Assembly (NCBI GenBank): GCA_910583615.1
Contig: CAJTXP010000004.1
Coordinates: 1 to 64,000 of the forward strand
Direction of reading: 5' to 3'
DNA from: an uncultured Lachnospiraceae bacterium
GTDB lineage: Bacteria > Bacillota > Clostridia > Lachnospirales > Lachnospiraceae
DNA: 64,000 bases
Positions 17,314 through 26,377 of the stretch are shown here, piece after piece. The position numbers and the translations under genes are program-made. Numbering within the stretch: the first letter of the stretch is position 1; every line of letters begins with the position of its first letter. The notes under the pieces were generated by a model. It saw nothing but the letters and a program-made list of their open reading frames with translations, did no database searches and had not been told where the DNA came from.

Positions 17314-18144
17314 ATGAGAGAAAAAATATTCAAAACGTCAGTGTCAGCAGTCATTGGTATTTTCTGTGCAGTCACGTTGCTTCTTTTTGCTGCAATCTTT
17401 CTGGGATCTGTGAAAACCAATGAAGAACTGCTTACCAGTGTATGGTCCCTTCCCAAAGGACTCTGCCTGGACAACTTTAAGAAAATACTGATCGAAGATC
17501 ACTTTGGAACTTATATCCTCAACAGCCTGATCGTGCTGATCTGTTCTCTTACGCTGACACTGTTGTTTGCGACCACCGTTTCATACGGAATTGAAAAATT
17601 TCAGTTCCGCGGAAGGAATTTTCTTAAAGTCTATTTTATTATTGGAATTATGTTTCCGATTCAGCTGGGAATCGTAAATCTGTATCAGCTGGTGAAAACA
17701 CTGCATTTGACCAACTCTCTCTGGGGGGTGATTCTCGTCTATGCTTCCAGCCTCTCCATGGCGGTTCTGGTTCTGACCGGGTATCTGAAATCGATTCCGG
17801 ACAGTATCATGGAAGCGGCAAGAATTGACGGAGCGGGCGAATTTACAATTTTTTCAAGGATTGTCCTGCCATTGCTCAAACCGGCGCTGGGTGCATTGAT
17901 TCCCATGCTGTCGGTAAACTACTGGAATGATTTCTTTGTGCCGCTTGTCTTTTTAACGGAAGATGCGAAGAAGACGCTTCCCATTGCAATTATGAGATAC
18001 AGCCTGGGAGAGCATACCGACTATTCCAAAATGAGCATTCTTTTTTCGGTTATCACGATCTCCATATTACCGATCATGGTGATTTACCTGATATTTTCCA
18101 AACATATTATCGGCGGCATCGTAGCCGGTGCCGAGAAAGGATAA
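17314..18144 (+). CDS. Sugar ABC transporter permease, MalG/UgpE type
   Basis: This 276-residue protein has six membrane segments and the EAA loop SIMEAARIDGAGEFTIFSRI. The ATG at 17314 is chosen because GGGAGG at 17297-17302 is 11 bases upstream; the in-frame TTG at 17305 is too close to that site. It follows the first permease by 18 bases and is followed almost at once by the rhamnosidase gene, so one transcript is expected. Confidence 0.85.
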   Translation: MREKIFKTSVSAVIGIFCAVTLLLFAAIFLGSVKTNEELLTSVWSLPKGLCLDNFKKILIEDHFGTYILNSLIVLICSLTLTLLFATTVSYGIEKFQFRGRNFLKVYFIIGIMFPIQLGIVNLYQLVKTLHLTNSLWGVILVYASSLSMAVLVLTGYLKSIPDSIMEAARIDGAGEFTIFSRIVLPLLKPALGALIPMLSVNYWNDFFVPLVFLTEDAKKTLPIAIMRYSLGEHTDYSKMSILFSVITISILPIMVIYLIFSKHIIGGIVAGAEKG

Positions 18145-18148
18145 AACC

Positions 18149-20701
18149 ATGTACATACTGTATGATATGACCTGCGATTATATAAAAAATCCAAGAGGAA
18201 TTGATCATCAGCGTCCTCTGTTTTCCTGGAAGATCCAGGGAGAGGAACAGGGAATCCGCCAGGAGGCTTATCGGATTCAGGTAGCTTCCTCGAAAGAAGC
18301 GCTGAAAACAGGAAATTGCGACTGCTGGGACAGCGGGAGAGTACAGTCCGGCTGTTCTGCCGGCGTTGCCTATGAAGGCAACGCTTTTCAAAGCCGGACG
18401 ATGTATTACTGGCGGATTCAGATCTGGATCAATAAGGCAGCAGAGATGATTACAGGAGAGATCCAGGATTTTGAGACTTCCCTGCTGTATCCGGAAGACT
18501 TCTTTGCTGACTGGGTAGGGTTTGGTCCGGCGCTGGAAGGGAACTGCCTGTATATCCGGAAAGATTTCAGAATCTGTAAAAAATTAAAAAGAGCCATTGC
18601 ATATACTTCCGGGCTTGGCATATATGAACTGTACGTCAATGGAAGAAACGCGTCGGATGCGGTGCTCCGGCCGACGTGTTCCACAGTGACAAAAAGCATT
18701 TATTATAACAGAAATGATCTGACTGCGCTGATACGGGAAGGAGACAACACAATTGCAGCAGCGCTTGGAAACGGCTGGTCCGATTCTCTGAAATTCTGGG
18801 CGCAGATTTATCTTACTTATGAAGACGGAGAGGAAGAGATTCTGTCCACAGGATGGGCGAAAGGATGGACCGGACGGCCAGGACCTGTCCGCCAGTCGCT
18901 CTACGGCGGAGAAGTGCTGAATTCGGAAGAAGAGACAGAAGGCTGGATGCTTCCGGAGTATGATATTGAGACATATTATGAAAGACCGGAAGGATTTATT
19001 CAGCTGGGAGTAAAAGAAGCTCCAGGTGGAATTCTGCGATCGGAGCTGGCAGAGCCTGTCCGCGTCACACAGGTTCGCACACCTGTCTGTCTTGGAAGTT
19101 ATCGGGAAGGTTCTGCACTGTATGATACCGGACAGAACCTGAGCGGCTGGGTTCATCTGAATTACGAAGGCAGTACCGGGAGCCGGATTACTGTCCGGTA
19201 CGCAGAAAGCCTGAACAAGGACCGGACTGCATTGGATCAGAGAAATCTTAGATTTGCCAAATCAAGAAATATCATCCGCTGTTCCGGAAAAAGCGGCAGT
19301 TATCGCCCACGCTTTACCTGTCATGGGTTCCGGTATTTTGAAATCCGTACAGAAGGGGATGCCAGAGTCGATCATGTGTCTGTCGAAGTGGTCCATAATG
19401 ACATTCAGCAGATCGGACATTTTACCTGTTCGGATGAGCTGTTAAACCGTTTTCAGGAATGTGTACTCTGGACAGAAAAGTCGAATCAGCATGGAATTCC
19501 CACAGACTGCCCTCAGAGAGACGAGCGAATGGGATGGCTGAATGATGCTACCAGCAGAAGCCTGGAATCCTTTTTCAACTTTGACATGGTTCGTTTTTAT
19601 AAAAAATGGATGCAGGATATTGCAGATACTGTAGATGAGAAGACCGGGGCCTATGCGGATACAGCGCCCTATTTCTGGGGATTCAGGCCGGCAGACACCG
19701 CTTCCAATGCCTATATTCTGCTGGGGCTTCTGCTGTACCGGCTCTATGGAGATAAGGAAAATCTGTCTGTGCATTACAGGCATATGAAAGGATGGGTAGC
19801 GTATCAGCTTTCCACAGAGAAAGACCATCGGATTGTTCCGAGCTATTATGGGGACTGGGCGTCTCCCCGGGCGGAGTGCGGAAGCGATACCGATTCCGGC
19901 GCGCAGTCTTCCGTAACTTCCGGCGCTTTTATATCCATGGCGAATCTGTGCCGAAGCCTTTCCTGGATGACGGAAATCGCAGATATTCTGCAGCTTCCGG
20001 AAGACAGACAATACTATCAGGAAAAGTTTGAGATCTTTAAAGGATATACGAATGAACAGTTTTATCATCCGGAGACCGGGAACTATGATCATGGAAGCCA
20101 GACTTCCAATGCGTCCGCACTGTTGTTCGGGCTGGTGCCTGCGCAGGACGAGGCAAAGGTTCTGGACAATCTGGTCAAAGACATTCAGAGACATGATTAT
20201 CATGTGACCACAGGCAATTTGGGTACCAGGATTCTTCTGGATACGCTGATCCGGTTTGGCCGTCCGGATCTTACTTACCGGCTTTTGACGCAGAAAACAT
20301 ATCCTGGTTTCCTTCCCATGATTTTGAATGGAGCAACGACTTTGCAGGAACGGTGGGAGATGGACTCTGAGAGCACGATGAATTCTCTGAACCATCCGAT
20401 GCATGCTTCCAACGGCGAGTTTCTTTACGAACTCCTGGCAGGAATCAACTGGCCGGAAGATGCGGTTGGAATGGATCGGATAAAGATCTGTCCGTATGTG
20501 CCGGAAGATCTGGAAGAGGTGAAGGCATCTTACCATTCCATCCGGGGAATGGTCATATCGGAATGGAAAAAAGAAGGAGAGAAACTGCATTATCACATTG
20601 TGATTCCTCCCAATATGACGGCAGAGCTTTCTCTTGCTGACAGAGAAGGGAATGTTTTTAATAAAGAAGTGGGAAGCGGAACTTATACGTATATCTTGTA
20701 G
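18149..20701 (+). CDS. GH78 alpha-L-rhamnosidase, cytoplasmic
   Basis: This 850-residue GH78 protein cleaves terminal alpha-L-rhamnose. The N-terminal beta domains are followed by the (alpha/alpha)6 barrel. The hallmark DCPQRDERMGWLNDA, carrying active-site acidic residues, is at about 452-466. A second conserved block, LQERWEMDSESTMNSLNHPM, is near 732-751. A C-terminal beta domain ends the protein. There is no signal peptide, so it should act inside the cell on imported material. The start at 18149 has GAAAGGA seven bases upstream. It lies 4 bases after the permease stop. Confidence 0.88.
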   Translation: MYILYDMTCDYIKNPRGIDHQRPLFSWKIQGEEQGIRQEAYRIQVASSKEALKTGNCDCWDSGRVQSGCSAGVAYEGNAFQSRTMYYWRIQIWINKAAEMITGEIQDFETSLLYPEDFFADWVGFGPALEGNCLYIRKDFRICKKLKRAIAYTSGLGIYELYVNGRNASDAVLRPTCSTVTKSIYYNRNDLTALIREGDNTIAAALGNGWSDSLKFWAQIYLTYEDGEEEILSTGWAKGWTGRPGPVRQSLYGGEVLNSEEETEGWMLPEYDIETYYERPEGFIQLGVKEAPGGILRSELAEPVRVTQVRTPVCLGSYREGSALYDTGQNLSGWVHLNYEGSTGSRITVRYAESLNKDRTALDQRNLRFAKSRNIIRCSGKSGSYRPRFTCHGFRYFEIRTEGDARVDHVSVEVVHNDIQQIGHFTCSDELLNRFQECVLWTEKSNQHGIPTDCPQRDERMGWLNDATSRSLESFFNFDMVRFYKKWMQDIADTVDEKTGAYADTAPYFWGFRPADTASNAYILLGLLLYRLYGDKENLSVHYRHMKGWVAYQLSTEKDHRIVPSYYGDWASPRAECGSDTDSGAQSSVTSGAFISMANLCRSLSWMTEIADILQLPEDRQYYQEKFEIFKGYTNEQFYHPETGNYDHGSQTSNASALLFGLVPAQDEAKVLDNLVKDIQRHDYHVTTGNLGTRILLDTLIRFGRPDLTYRLLTQKTYPGFLPMILNGATTLQERWEMDSESTMNSLNHPMHASNGEFLYELLAGINWPEDAVGMDRIKICPYVPEDLEEVKASYHSIRGMVISEWKKEGEKLHYHIVIPPNMTAELSLADREGNVFNKEVGSGTYTYIL

Positions 20702-20762
20702 AAGCAGCAGCGTGACCCCAAAAAAGGGGGCGAACGCACAAAATAATATCAGGAGGAACCAT

Positions 20763-23198
20763 ATGAAATATGGATATTTTGATGACAAAAATCTGGAGTA
20801 TGTGATTACAACTCCCAAAACACCAACGCCATGGATCAATTATCTGGGAAATCAGTCTTTTTATTCACTGATTTCCAATACAGGCGGAGGCTATTCTTAT
20901 TTCTGTGATGCCAAATTTATGCGCATTACCAGATACCGCTATAACAGTCTGCCGCTGGATATGGATGGAAAATATCTCTTTATCAAGGACCAGGATACGG
21001 TCTGGAATCCCACATTTAAGCCGTCTCAGACAGAACTGGACCGTTATGAGTGCCGGATTGGGACAGGTTATAATCTCTTCCGGTCTGTGAAAAACAGGGT
21101 GGAGGCCCGCGTGAGAGATTTTGTACCCTGGGACGCGCCATGCGAGCTGCAGGAAATCACAATTACCAACCAGAGTGACAGGGAAAAAGATCTGGAGCTT
21201 TTTTCCTATGCAGAATGGTGTCTGTGGAATGCCATGGATGATATGAGTAATTATCAGCGTAATTTGAATATTGCAGAAGTACTGGCAGAGGATTCCATGA
21301 TCTGTCATCTTACAGAATACAGGGAGAGAAGAAGACACTACAGTTTCTACGCTGTGAATGCGGCTGTTGACGGCTATGATGTAAATCGGGACAGCTTTGT
21401 GGGACCTTACCGCTCCATTGCCGTACCGGCTGCTGTGGAGAGGGGCGCGTGCAGCAATTCAAATTCGGCGGATGGTTATCCCATTGCCGCACATCAGATT
21501 CACCTGCATTTAATGCCGGGAGAGAAAAAGACATTTCTGTTCATGCTTGGTTATATAGAAAATGAACCGGATAAAAAATGGGAGAGGGGAGGAAAAGCCA
21601 ATATCAGTCTGGCCAGACAGTTGATCCATGAGTATTTTGCTCCGGGACGGGTACAGGAAGAGTTTGAAAAGCTTCAGAAAAACTGGAGAGAATTATTGTC
21701 GCATTATCAGGTGATAAGCGGAAATCCTCATATAAACCGTATGGTTAATATCTGGAATCAGTATCAGTGTATTATAACTTTTCGCGTATGTCGAACGGCT
21801 TCCTACTACGAATCCGGCCTTGGACGGCAGATCGGATTCCGCGATTCCTGCCAGGACCTGCTGGGCTTTGTACATATTGTACCAGAAGAAGCGAGAGAGC
21901 GGATTCTAAATATTGCAGCGATTCAGAAAGCGGACGGAAGCGCTTATCATCAATATCAGCCCCTTACCAAAAAAGGAAACCTGGATGTGGGCGGCGGGTT
22001 CAATGATGATCCCCTGTGGCTTCTGGCCACCGTCAGCGCCTATTTAAGGGAAACGGGAGATTTTACGATACTGAAAGAGATGGTGACTTATGCAGACAGC
22101 ACAGAGACGGAAAACATTCTGGATCATATGCGGCGCGCTTTTTCATATTCTTCCAGGCATCTTGGTCCTCACGGACTTCCGCAGATCGGAAGGGCAGACT
22201 GGAATGACTGTCTGAATCTGAACTGTTTCTCCATGGAACCAGGTGAAAGCTTTCAGGTGACCGGTCCATCCGAAGGGAAGATTGCAGAATCTGTATATAT
22301 TGCAGGAATGTATGTGAAATACGGGGCAGAATATGCGCATGTGCTTCAATATCTGGGAGAAGAAAAAGAAGCGGATGAAGTACGGAAAAAAGTTCGGGCC
22401 ATGGATGAGGCTGTCAATACGTTCGGCTGGGATGGACAGTGGTTCTTGAGAGCATATGACGCTGCAGGAGAGAAAGTGGGATCTTCCTCCTGTGAAGAAG
22501 GAAAAATTTTTATTGAACCGCAGGGCTTCTGTATCATGGGCGGAATCGGTGTGGACAACGGCAGGGCTCAAAAAGCTCTGGATTCGGTAAAAAAATATCT
22601 GTCTACTCCTTATGGGATCATGCTGGTACAGCCGCCGTATACCTCTTATCACCCGGAACTGGGAGAGATTACTTCCTATCCGCCGGGGCAAAAGGAAAAC
22701 GGATCCATTTTCTGCCACAGTAATCCCTGGGTTGTAATTGCGGAAACAATGATCGGACATGGAGAACAGGCCATGGAATACTATGGACAGCTTTGCCCAT
22801 CCATGTTAGAAGAAAAAAGCGAGATTCACAAGACGGAACCTTATATTTACTCACAGACAGTGGCAGGAAAGGATTCTCCGCTGTATGGTTCAGCCAGAAA
22901 CTCCTGGCTCACCGGAACGGCTGCCTGGAGTTTCGTAAGCGTCACCCAGTATATGCTTGGAATCTATCCGGAACTGGAAGGACTTCGTATTCAGCCATGT
23001 CTGCCGCAGAATTTTGGCGATTTTTCTGTATGCAGGGATTTTCGCGGAAGCCGTTATCATATTTTGTTTAAGAAAACATGCCGGGCAGGTTCCTCTGAAA
23101 AAGTGAATCTGGTTTTGGATGGTAAAAAAATAAATGGTTCGCTGATCCTGCACAGTCCGGTTCCAGGTATGCATCAGGTGGAGGTTTTTTATTACTGA
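20763..23198 (+). CDS. GH94 family beta-glycoside phosphorylase
   Basis: This 811-residue protein of family GH94 phosphorolyses beta-linked disaccharides such as cellobiose or laminaribiose to a sugar 1-phosphate. Visible marks are GYFDDKNLEYVITTPKTPTPW and WINYLGN at the N-terminus, GFRDSCQDLLG, and the catalytic-Asp region GRADWNDCLN near residue 480. The Gly-rich segments YESGLGRQIGFRD and GGFNDDPLW are also typical. The start at 20763 has AGGAGG. It lies 61 bases after the rhamnosidase. No secretion signal is present. The exact linkage cannot be read; by context the substrate is what remains after rhamnose removal. Confidence 0.82.
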   Translation: MKYGYFDDKNLEYVITTPKTPTPWINYLGNQSFYSLISNTGGGYSYFCDAKFMRITRYRYNSLPLDMDGKYLFIKDQDTVWNPTFKPSQTELDRYECRIGTGYNLFRSVKNRVEARVRDFVPWDAPCELQEITITNQSDREKDLELFSYAEWCLWNAMDDMSNYQRNLNIAEVLAEDSMICHLTEYRERRRHYSFYAVNAAVDGYDVNRDSFVGPYRSIAVPAAVERGACSNSNSADGYPIAAHQIHLHLMPGEKKTFLFMLGYIENEPDKKWERGGKANISLARQLIHEYFAPGRVQEEFEKLQKNWRELLSHYQVISGNPHINRMVNIWNQYQCIITFRVCRTASYYESGLGRQIGFRDSCQDLLGFVHIVPEEARERILNIAAIQKADGSAYHQYQPLTKKGNLDVGGGFNDDPLWLLATVSAYLRETGDFTILKEMVTYADSTETENILDHMRRAFSYSSRHLGPHGLPQIGRADWNDCLNLNCFSMEPGESFQVTGPSEGKIAESVYIAGMYVKYGAEYAHVLQYLGEEKEADEVRKKVRAMDEAVNTFGWDGQWFLRAYDAAGEKVGSSSCEEGKIFIEPQGFCIMGGIGVDNGRAQKALDSVKKYLSTPYGIMLVQPPYTSYHPELGEITSYPPGQKENGSIFCHSNPWVVIAETMIGHGEQAMEYYGQLCPSMLEEKSEIHKTEPYIYSQTVAGKDSPLYGSARNSWLTGTAAWSFVSVTQYMLGIYPELEGLRIQPCLPQNFGDFSVCRDFRGSRYHILFKKTCRAGSSEKVNLVLDGKKINGSLILHSPVPGMHQVEVFYY

Positions 23199-23221
23199 TT
23201 TTTGCAGGGACAGGGGTGGGT

Positions 23222-23395
23222 GGTCTGCGCCCTGAACCTCTGTGATCTGCGCTCGTATGGAGTGTATCGGACACCGAAGCCGTTTTGTCCGTCTCATTCG
23301 GACAGGTGCCGGTTCGCCTGAGACGGACAAAACGGCTCCGCTGTCCGCTCCAGTCCACACAGCGCTGCAGAGTACAGAGGTCCAGGGCGCAGACC
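23222..23395. repeat. Long palindromic repeat, copy 1
   Basis: This 174-base element is palindromic almost end to end. The 22-base outer arms (23222-23243 and 23374-23395) match at 21 of 22. The 18-base inner arms (23279-23296 and 23319-23336, GCCGTTTTGTCCGTCTCA) are perfect. The segments in between are roughly complementary. A 30-base block at 23246-23275 recurs in both other copies. It may also stop transcription from the GH94 gene. Confidence 0.85.
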
Positions 23396-23456
23396 ATCAT
23401 CCACACTGTGAAAAATAACGATTAAATGTCTCGTTATGAAAAATCAGGAATAAGAC

Positions 23457-23485
23457 TTGTTATTCCTGCAAGAGAGTGGTATAAT
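23457..23485 (+). promoter_or_regulatory. Promoter of the Xer-type recombinase gene
   Basis: TTGTTA, 17 bases and TATAAT. The -35 hexamer sits inside an imperfect 20-base palindrome (23448-23467). Confidence 0.6.
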
Positions 23486-23495
23486 AAGCGCAATC

Positions 23496-23531
23496 TATCA
23501 TGTCGCAAAATGGCAGTTTTACGACATGATA
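23496..23531 (+). promoter_or_regulatory. 36-base operator-like palindrome at the recombinase promoter
   Basis: Arms TATCATGTCGCAAAA and TTTTACGACATGATA match inverted at 14 of 15 positions around a 6-base centre. It begins about four bases after the expected transcription start, a typical repressor position. The cognate regulator is unknown. Confidence 0.6.
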
Positions 23532-23589
23532 TGGGACTTTATGGAGAAACAGTACTGTTTCTTAATTATTTTATAAGGAGGCAACAAAC

Positions 23590-24666
23590 ATGGCTACAAT
23601 GTCTTATCATGAACAGATGGATCAGATTAACATAAAAAAATTACGTGAACTTCAGAAAGATCTTCCAGCATTTGCAGGAGATTTTTTTCGTGCCATGGAG
23701 ATCAAAAAAGCAACAAATACCAGGCGGAATTATGCTTATGATCTGAGTACATTTTTCTATTTTCTAAAATCTCAGAATCCTTATTTCAAAGATAAGGATA
23801 TTCGCACTCTGCCAGTCTCCATTCTGGACGACCTGCAGCCGGTGGATATTGAAGAATATCTGTCTTTCCTTACCTTATATGAGAAGGACGGACATGTCTT
23901 TCGGAACCATGAGGAAGGAAAAGCCCGCAAACTGGCAACATTGAATACTTTTTTTGGTTATTTCCATAAGAAGGAAATGATTCAGAAAAATGCTCCGTCC
24001 GTGGTGGATGTGCCTAAAATCAAGGAAAAGAATATTATCCGTATGGATGCCAATGAAGTTGCACAGCTGATTGACAATATAGAATCCGGAGAGAAACTGT
24101 CCAAAACTCAGAAAATATGGCATAACAAAAATAAACTCCGGGATCTGGCGATTGTTGTCACTCTTCTTGGAACGGGCGTTCGGGTAACGGAACTGGTAGG
24201 ACTGGATATTTCCGATCTGGATTTTGACAATGGCGCCATACGGGTAATCCGAAAAGGCGGTAACGAAGACATCGTTTATTTTGGAGAAGAGACGGAAGAA
24301 ATGCTCCGAAATTATCTGGATGAACGTCTGACCATGGAACCGGAGTCTGGACATGAGAATGCCCTGTTTATCTCTCAGAAAAACACCAGGATCACAGTCC
24401 GGTCTGTGGAGCGCCTGGTCAAAAAATACGCTTCCACAGCGACTGCCAAGAAAATTACGCCTCACAAACTCCGAAGCACCTACGGAACGTCCCTGTACCA
24501 GGAGACCGGTGATATCTATCTGGTTGCAGACGTACTGGGACACCAAAATGTCAATACAACCAGAAAACATTATGCTGCAATGAAAGAAGACAACAAACGA
24601 AAGGCGGCCAGAGTAATCCAGTTGAGAGAAAAACAGGATGCGTATACAGGAAGGGACGTTTTATAA
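23590..24666 (+). CDS. Tyrosine recombinase, XerC/XerD-like
   Basis: This 358-residue protein has an N-terminal SAM-like core-binding domain (about 20-125) and a C-terminal catalytic domain with the full set: Arg198 (GTGVRVTELVG), Lys222 (RKGG), His292 and Arg295 (HKLRS), His318 (LGHQNVNTT) and Tyr328 (KHY). This is the usual layout of Xer recombinases that resolve chromosome dimers. It is 50 residues longer than E. coli XerD, mostly at the N-terminus. No IS, integron or phage genes adjoin it, so a housekeeping or invertase-like role is more likely than element mobility. The start has AAGGAGG. Confidence 0.85.
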   Translation: MATMSYHEQMDQINIKKLRELQKDLPAFAGDFFRAMEIKKATNTRRNYAYDLSTFFYFLKSQNPYFKDKDIRTLPVSILDDLQPVDIEEYLSFLTLYEKDGHVFRNHEEGKARKLATLNTFFGYFHKKEMIQKNAPSVVDVPKIKEKNIIRMDANEVAQLIDNIESGEKLSKTQKIWHNKNKLRDLAIVVTLLGTGVRVTELVGLDISDLDFDNGAIRVIRKGGNEDIVYFGEETEEMLRNYLDERLTMEPESGHENALFISQKNTRITVRSVERLVKKYASTATAKKITPHKLRSTYGTSLYQETGDIYLVADVLGHQNVNTTRKHYAAMKEDNKRKAARVIQLREKQDAYTGRDVL

Positions 24667-24675
24667 CAGTCCCTT
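24651..24675. terminator. Hairpin between convergent genes
   Basis: GAAGGGAC and GTCCCTTC form an 8-bp stem that overlaps the recombinase stop codon and sits just before the end of the converging peptidase gene. It is a weak terminator candidate for both. Confidence 0.35.
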
Positions 24676-24678
24676 CTG

Positions 24679-25587
24679 TCACTGATAGAACCAGAGATTT
24701 TTGATCTGTCCGCTCAGTTCTTCATAAGTCCAGCGTTTTTCACTTCTGGTTCTGGAGTTTGGATCATTGACAATAAATCCTTTTTTACTGTACCCGCAAA
24801 TTACGATAAAATGGCCTGCGGCTGTAAAATCTCCTGCCCTCATGGCACAGATGATCGGATGTCCTGCATCCAGCGCCTGTTTCATCGAACTTTCATTCAG
24901 GGAAAGCTCGGTTCCGTTTATGCCGAAAGCGGCTGCTCCCTCTGTCATCAACTCCCAGGAAGTTCCGGTTCCTTCGATATAATAACCCTGTTCCTCTGAA
25001 TAACGGGAAACTTTGTCCGGAGTAGCAAGTTCGTTATCCGTCAACCCATAAATGACCATGGACAGACAGGTGGGGCCGCATCCGGAGATTCCGATACTGC
25101 TGGAACCATAAGAGGCGTACCCCCAACGGCTGTCCCATTGAATAAACAAAGGATAATCTTCTTTTTTCTCCGCTTTGGTAAGCCTGGCATCTGATACACC
25201 CTGATTGTCCGGATAGCCTTTCACGTAGTCCAGCATCTCCGGATTATTGGCAAGCGCCGCCAGATATGTCTCTGGGTAGTCCTCATAATGTTCGAGGATA
25301 TCTTTATAGCCTTTGTTTTTTTTGGACATTTCCTCCAGCTTTTTCCGCACTTCCTCTTCTGTTCTCTGGACTGGCTTTTCCATTTCGTAATTTTTATGAC
25401 CAGGTATCACGTTTATTTTTTTCAGCACAAAAACTGTTATCCACGCTGCTGCAAGCATTAATGCCAGTATTATGATCAGTCGGCAGATCCGTCGGATCTT
25501 TCTGCGGAGCCTGCGTTTTTTCTTCCTGCGCATCTGCTCTCTCCGTCTCATTCGCTCCCGTTCTGTCATATTATGCCGACGTTCCAT
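24679..25587 (-). CDS. Membrane-anchored C39-type cysteine peptidase-like protein
   Basis: The protein has 302 residues from the preferred start. The N-terminal 30 residues are extremely basic (ERMRRREQMRRKKKRRLRRK), followed by one membrane segment (LIIILALMLAAAWITVFVL). A linker leads to a Peptidase_C39-like domain with the catalytic Cys in GISGCGPTCLSMV, His in AAGHFIVICGY and a following Asn-Asp (IVNDPNSRT). The type II orientation puts the domain outside the cell. It has no ABC part, so it is not a bacteriocin exporter; members are annotated as papain-like hydrolases of unknown substrate. The start at 25587 has AAGG upstream. An in-frame ATG at 25632 is the alternative. Confidence 0.75.
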   Translation of the reverse strand: MERRHNMTERERMRRREQMRRKKKRRLRRKIRRICRLIIILALMLAAAWITVFVLKKINVIPGHKNYEMEKPVQRTEEEVRKKLEEMSKKNKGYKDILEHYEDYPETYLAALANNPEMLDYVKGYPDNQGVSDARLTKAEKKEDYPLFIQWDSRWGYASYGSSSIGISGCGPTCLSMVIYGLTDNELATPDKVSRYSEEQGYYIEGTGTSWELMTEGAAAFGINGTELSLNESSMKQALDAGHPIICAMRAGDFTAAGHFIVICGYSKKGFIVNDPNSRTRSEKRWTYEELSGQIKNLWFYQ

Positions 25588-25789
25588 CTGTTTCCCATCC
25601 CTTCTTATGTATATTGTCTGTTTTGTTGTCATTTTTACACGTCTGATATTGCATAGCATATCATAATTGCAGACTTTTATGTCTGAAGCAATTCATAATA
25701 TTTCTTAAGAAAAACTGAAAGTGCAGTTGGAACTGTACTGTTTGATTGATTCCTTCCAGTTCGAATCTTGAATGTTAAGATCAATCTCC

Positions 25790-25820
25790 AATATTAACAT
25801 AATATTTTTATGTTAATATT
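25790..25820. other. AT-rich 13-base inverted repeat
   Basis: AATATTAACATAA and TTATGTTAATATT are perfectly complementary around five bases, with a short T-run on the plus strand. It could be a terminator or an operator for the small gene at 25851. No gene transcribed on the plus strand lies close upstream. Confidence 0.45.
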
Positions 25821-25850
25821 TTTACACAAATTTTCATATGTGCAGCTGCT

Positions 25851-26114
25851 ATGGACAGGAGATTCGACGGTATCGACAACCGGCTTGATGTCATGGATGA
25901 ACGTTTTGACGGCATTGATAAACGCCTGGACAAAGTAGATCACCGGCTGGACATACTGGAATACAAACAGGAACGTACATCCAAAAAGCTGGATGATCTG
26001 CAGATTGATGTAAAGATTCTGGAAAGGGATATGAAAAGAGACCTCCATAAATTACAGGACGGAATGGATACATTGATAGAATTAATGAAGATACATAAGA
26101 TCGTTCACATATAA
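25851..26114 (+). CDS. Small heptad-repeat coiled-coil protein, possibly truncated
   Basis: This 87-residue product is almost entirely coiled coil. Repeated units of seven follow the pattern R-F/L-D-G-I-D (MDRRFDGIDNRLD, DERFDGIDKRLDKVDHRLD), then a helical tail (LERDMKRDLHKLQDGMDTL). Such repeats occur in many small Firmicutes proteins of unknown function. No clear ribosome binding site precedes the ATG at 25851, so this may be the 3' end of a longer gene that has lost its start. No function can be assigned. Confidence 0.4.
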   Translation: MDRRFDGIDNRLDVMDERFDGIDKRLDKVDHRLDILEYKQERTSKKLDDLQIDVKILERDMKRDLHKLQDGMDTLIELMKIHKIVHI

Positions 26115-26191
26115 TCTTCCGGATATTTGCTGCCCTGGTGCATAATTTCCGCAGATCTGCCCATACTGTTTCCGAAAGGATGGTGCAGCAT

Positions 26192-26329
26192 ATGAAAGAC
26201 GAGACCAAAAACAACACCGCATCCGAAAGCCGGAATCGTTACGATGACGGAAACATTCCGCCGGAGGATGTACCTCAGGAGGTCATTCCCGACGAAGTGC
26301 CGAGAAAAGACGGGCCTGGAGGGGAATAA
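26192..26329 (+). CDS. Small acidic hypothetical protein
   Basis: This 45-residue product is rich in Glu, Asp and Pro (NIPPEDVPQEVIPDEVPRK). ATG 26192 has GAAAGGAT about 10-12 bases upstream; an in-frame ATG at 26138 has no site. The stop codon lies inside a strong terminator hairpin, which supports real transcription ending here. No family is recognised. Confidence 0.45.
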   Translation: MKDETKNNTASESRNRYDDGNIPPEDVPQEVIPDEVPRKDGPGGE

Positions 26330-26354
26330 AGTTTCCCCTTCCAGGCCCGTTTTC
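26308..26354. terminator. Terminator shared by the small gene and bglA
   Basis: ACGGGCCTGGAGGGGAA pairs with TTCCCCTTCCAGGCCCGT (one bulged base) and is followed by TTTTC on the plus strand. It sits between the converging 26192-26329 gene and bglA and may act in both directions. Confidence 0.75.
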
Positions 26355-26377
26355 CATTTGCTTCTGATGTTCTCCGA

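Noticed and set aside
20634..20762. Upstream extension of the GH94 frame into the rhamnosidase gene
   Set aside because: AGGAGG directly before ATG 20763 and the normal GH94 N-terminus fix the start there.
23590..24666. Integrase of a mobile element
   Set aside because: No phage, excisionase, transposase, tRNA attachment site or direct repeats nearby; the protein has the general Xer layout.
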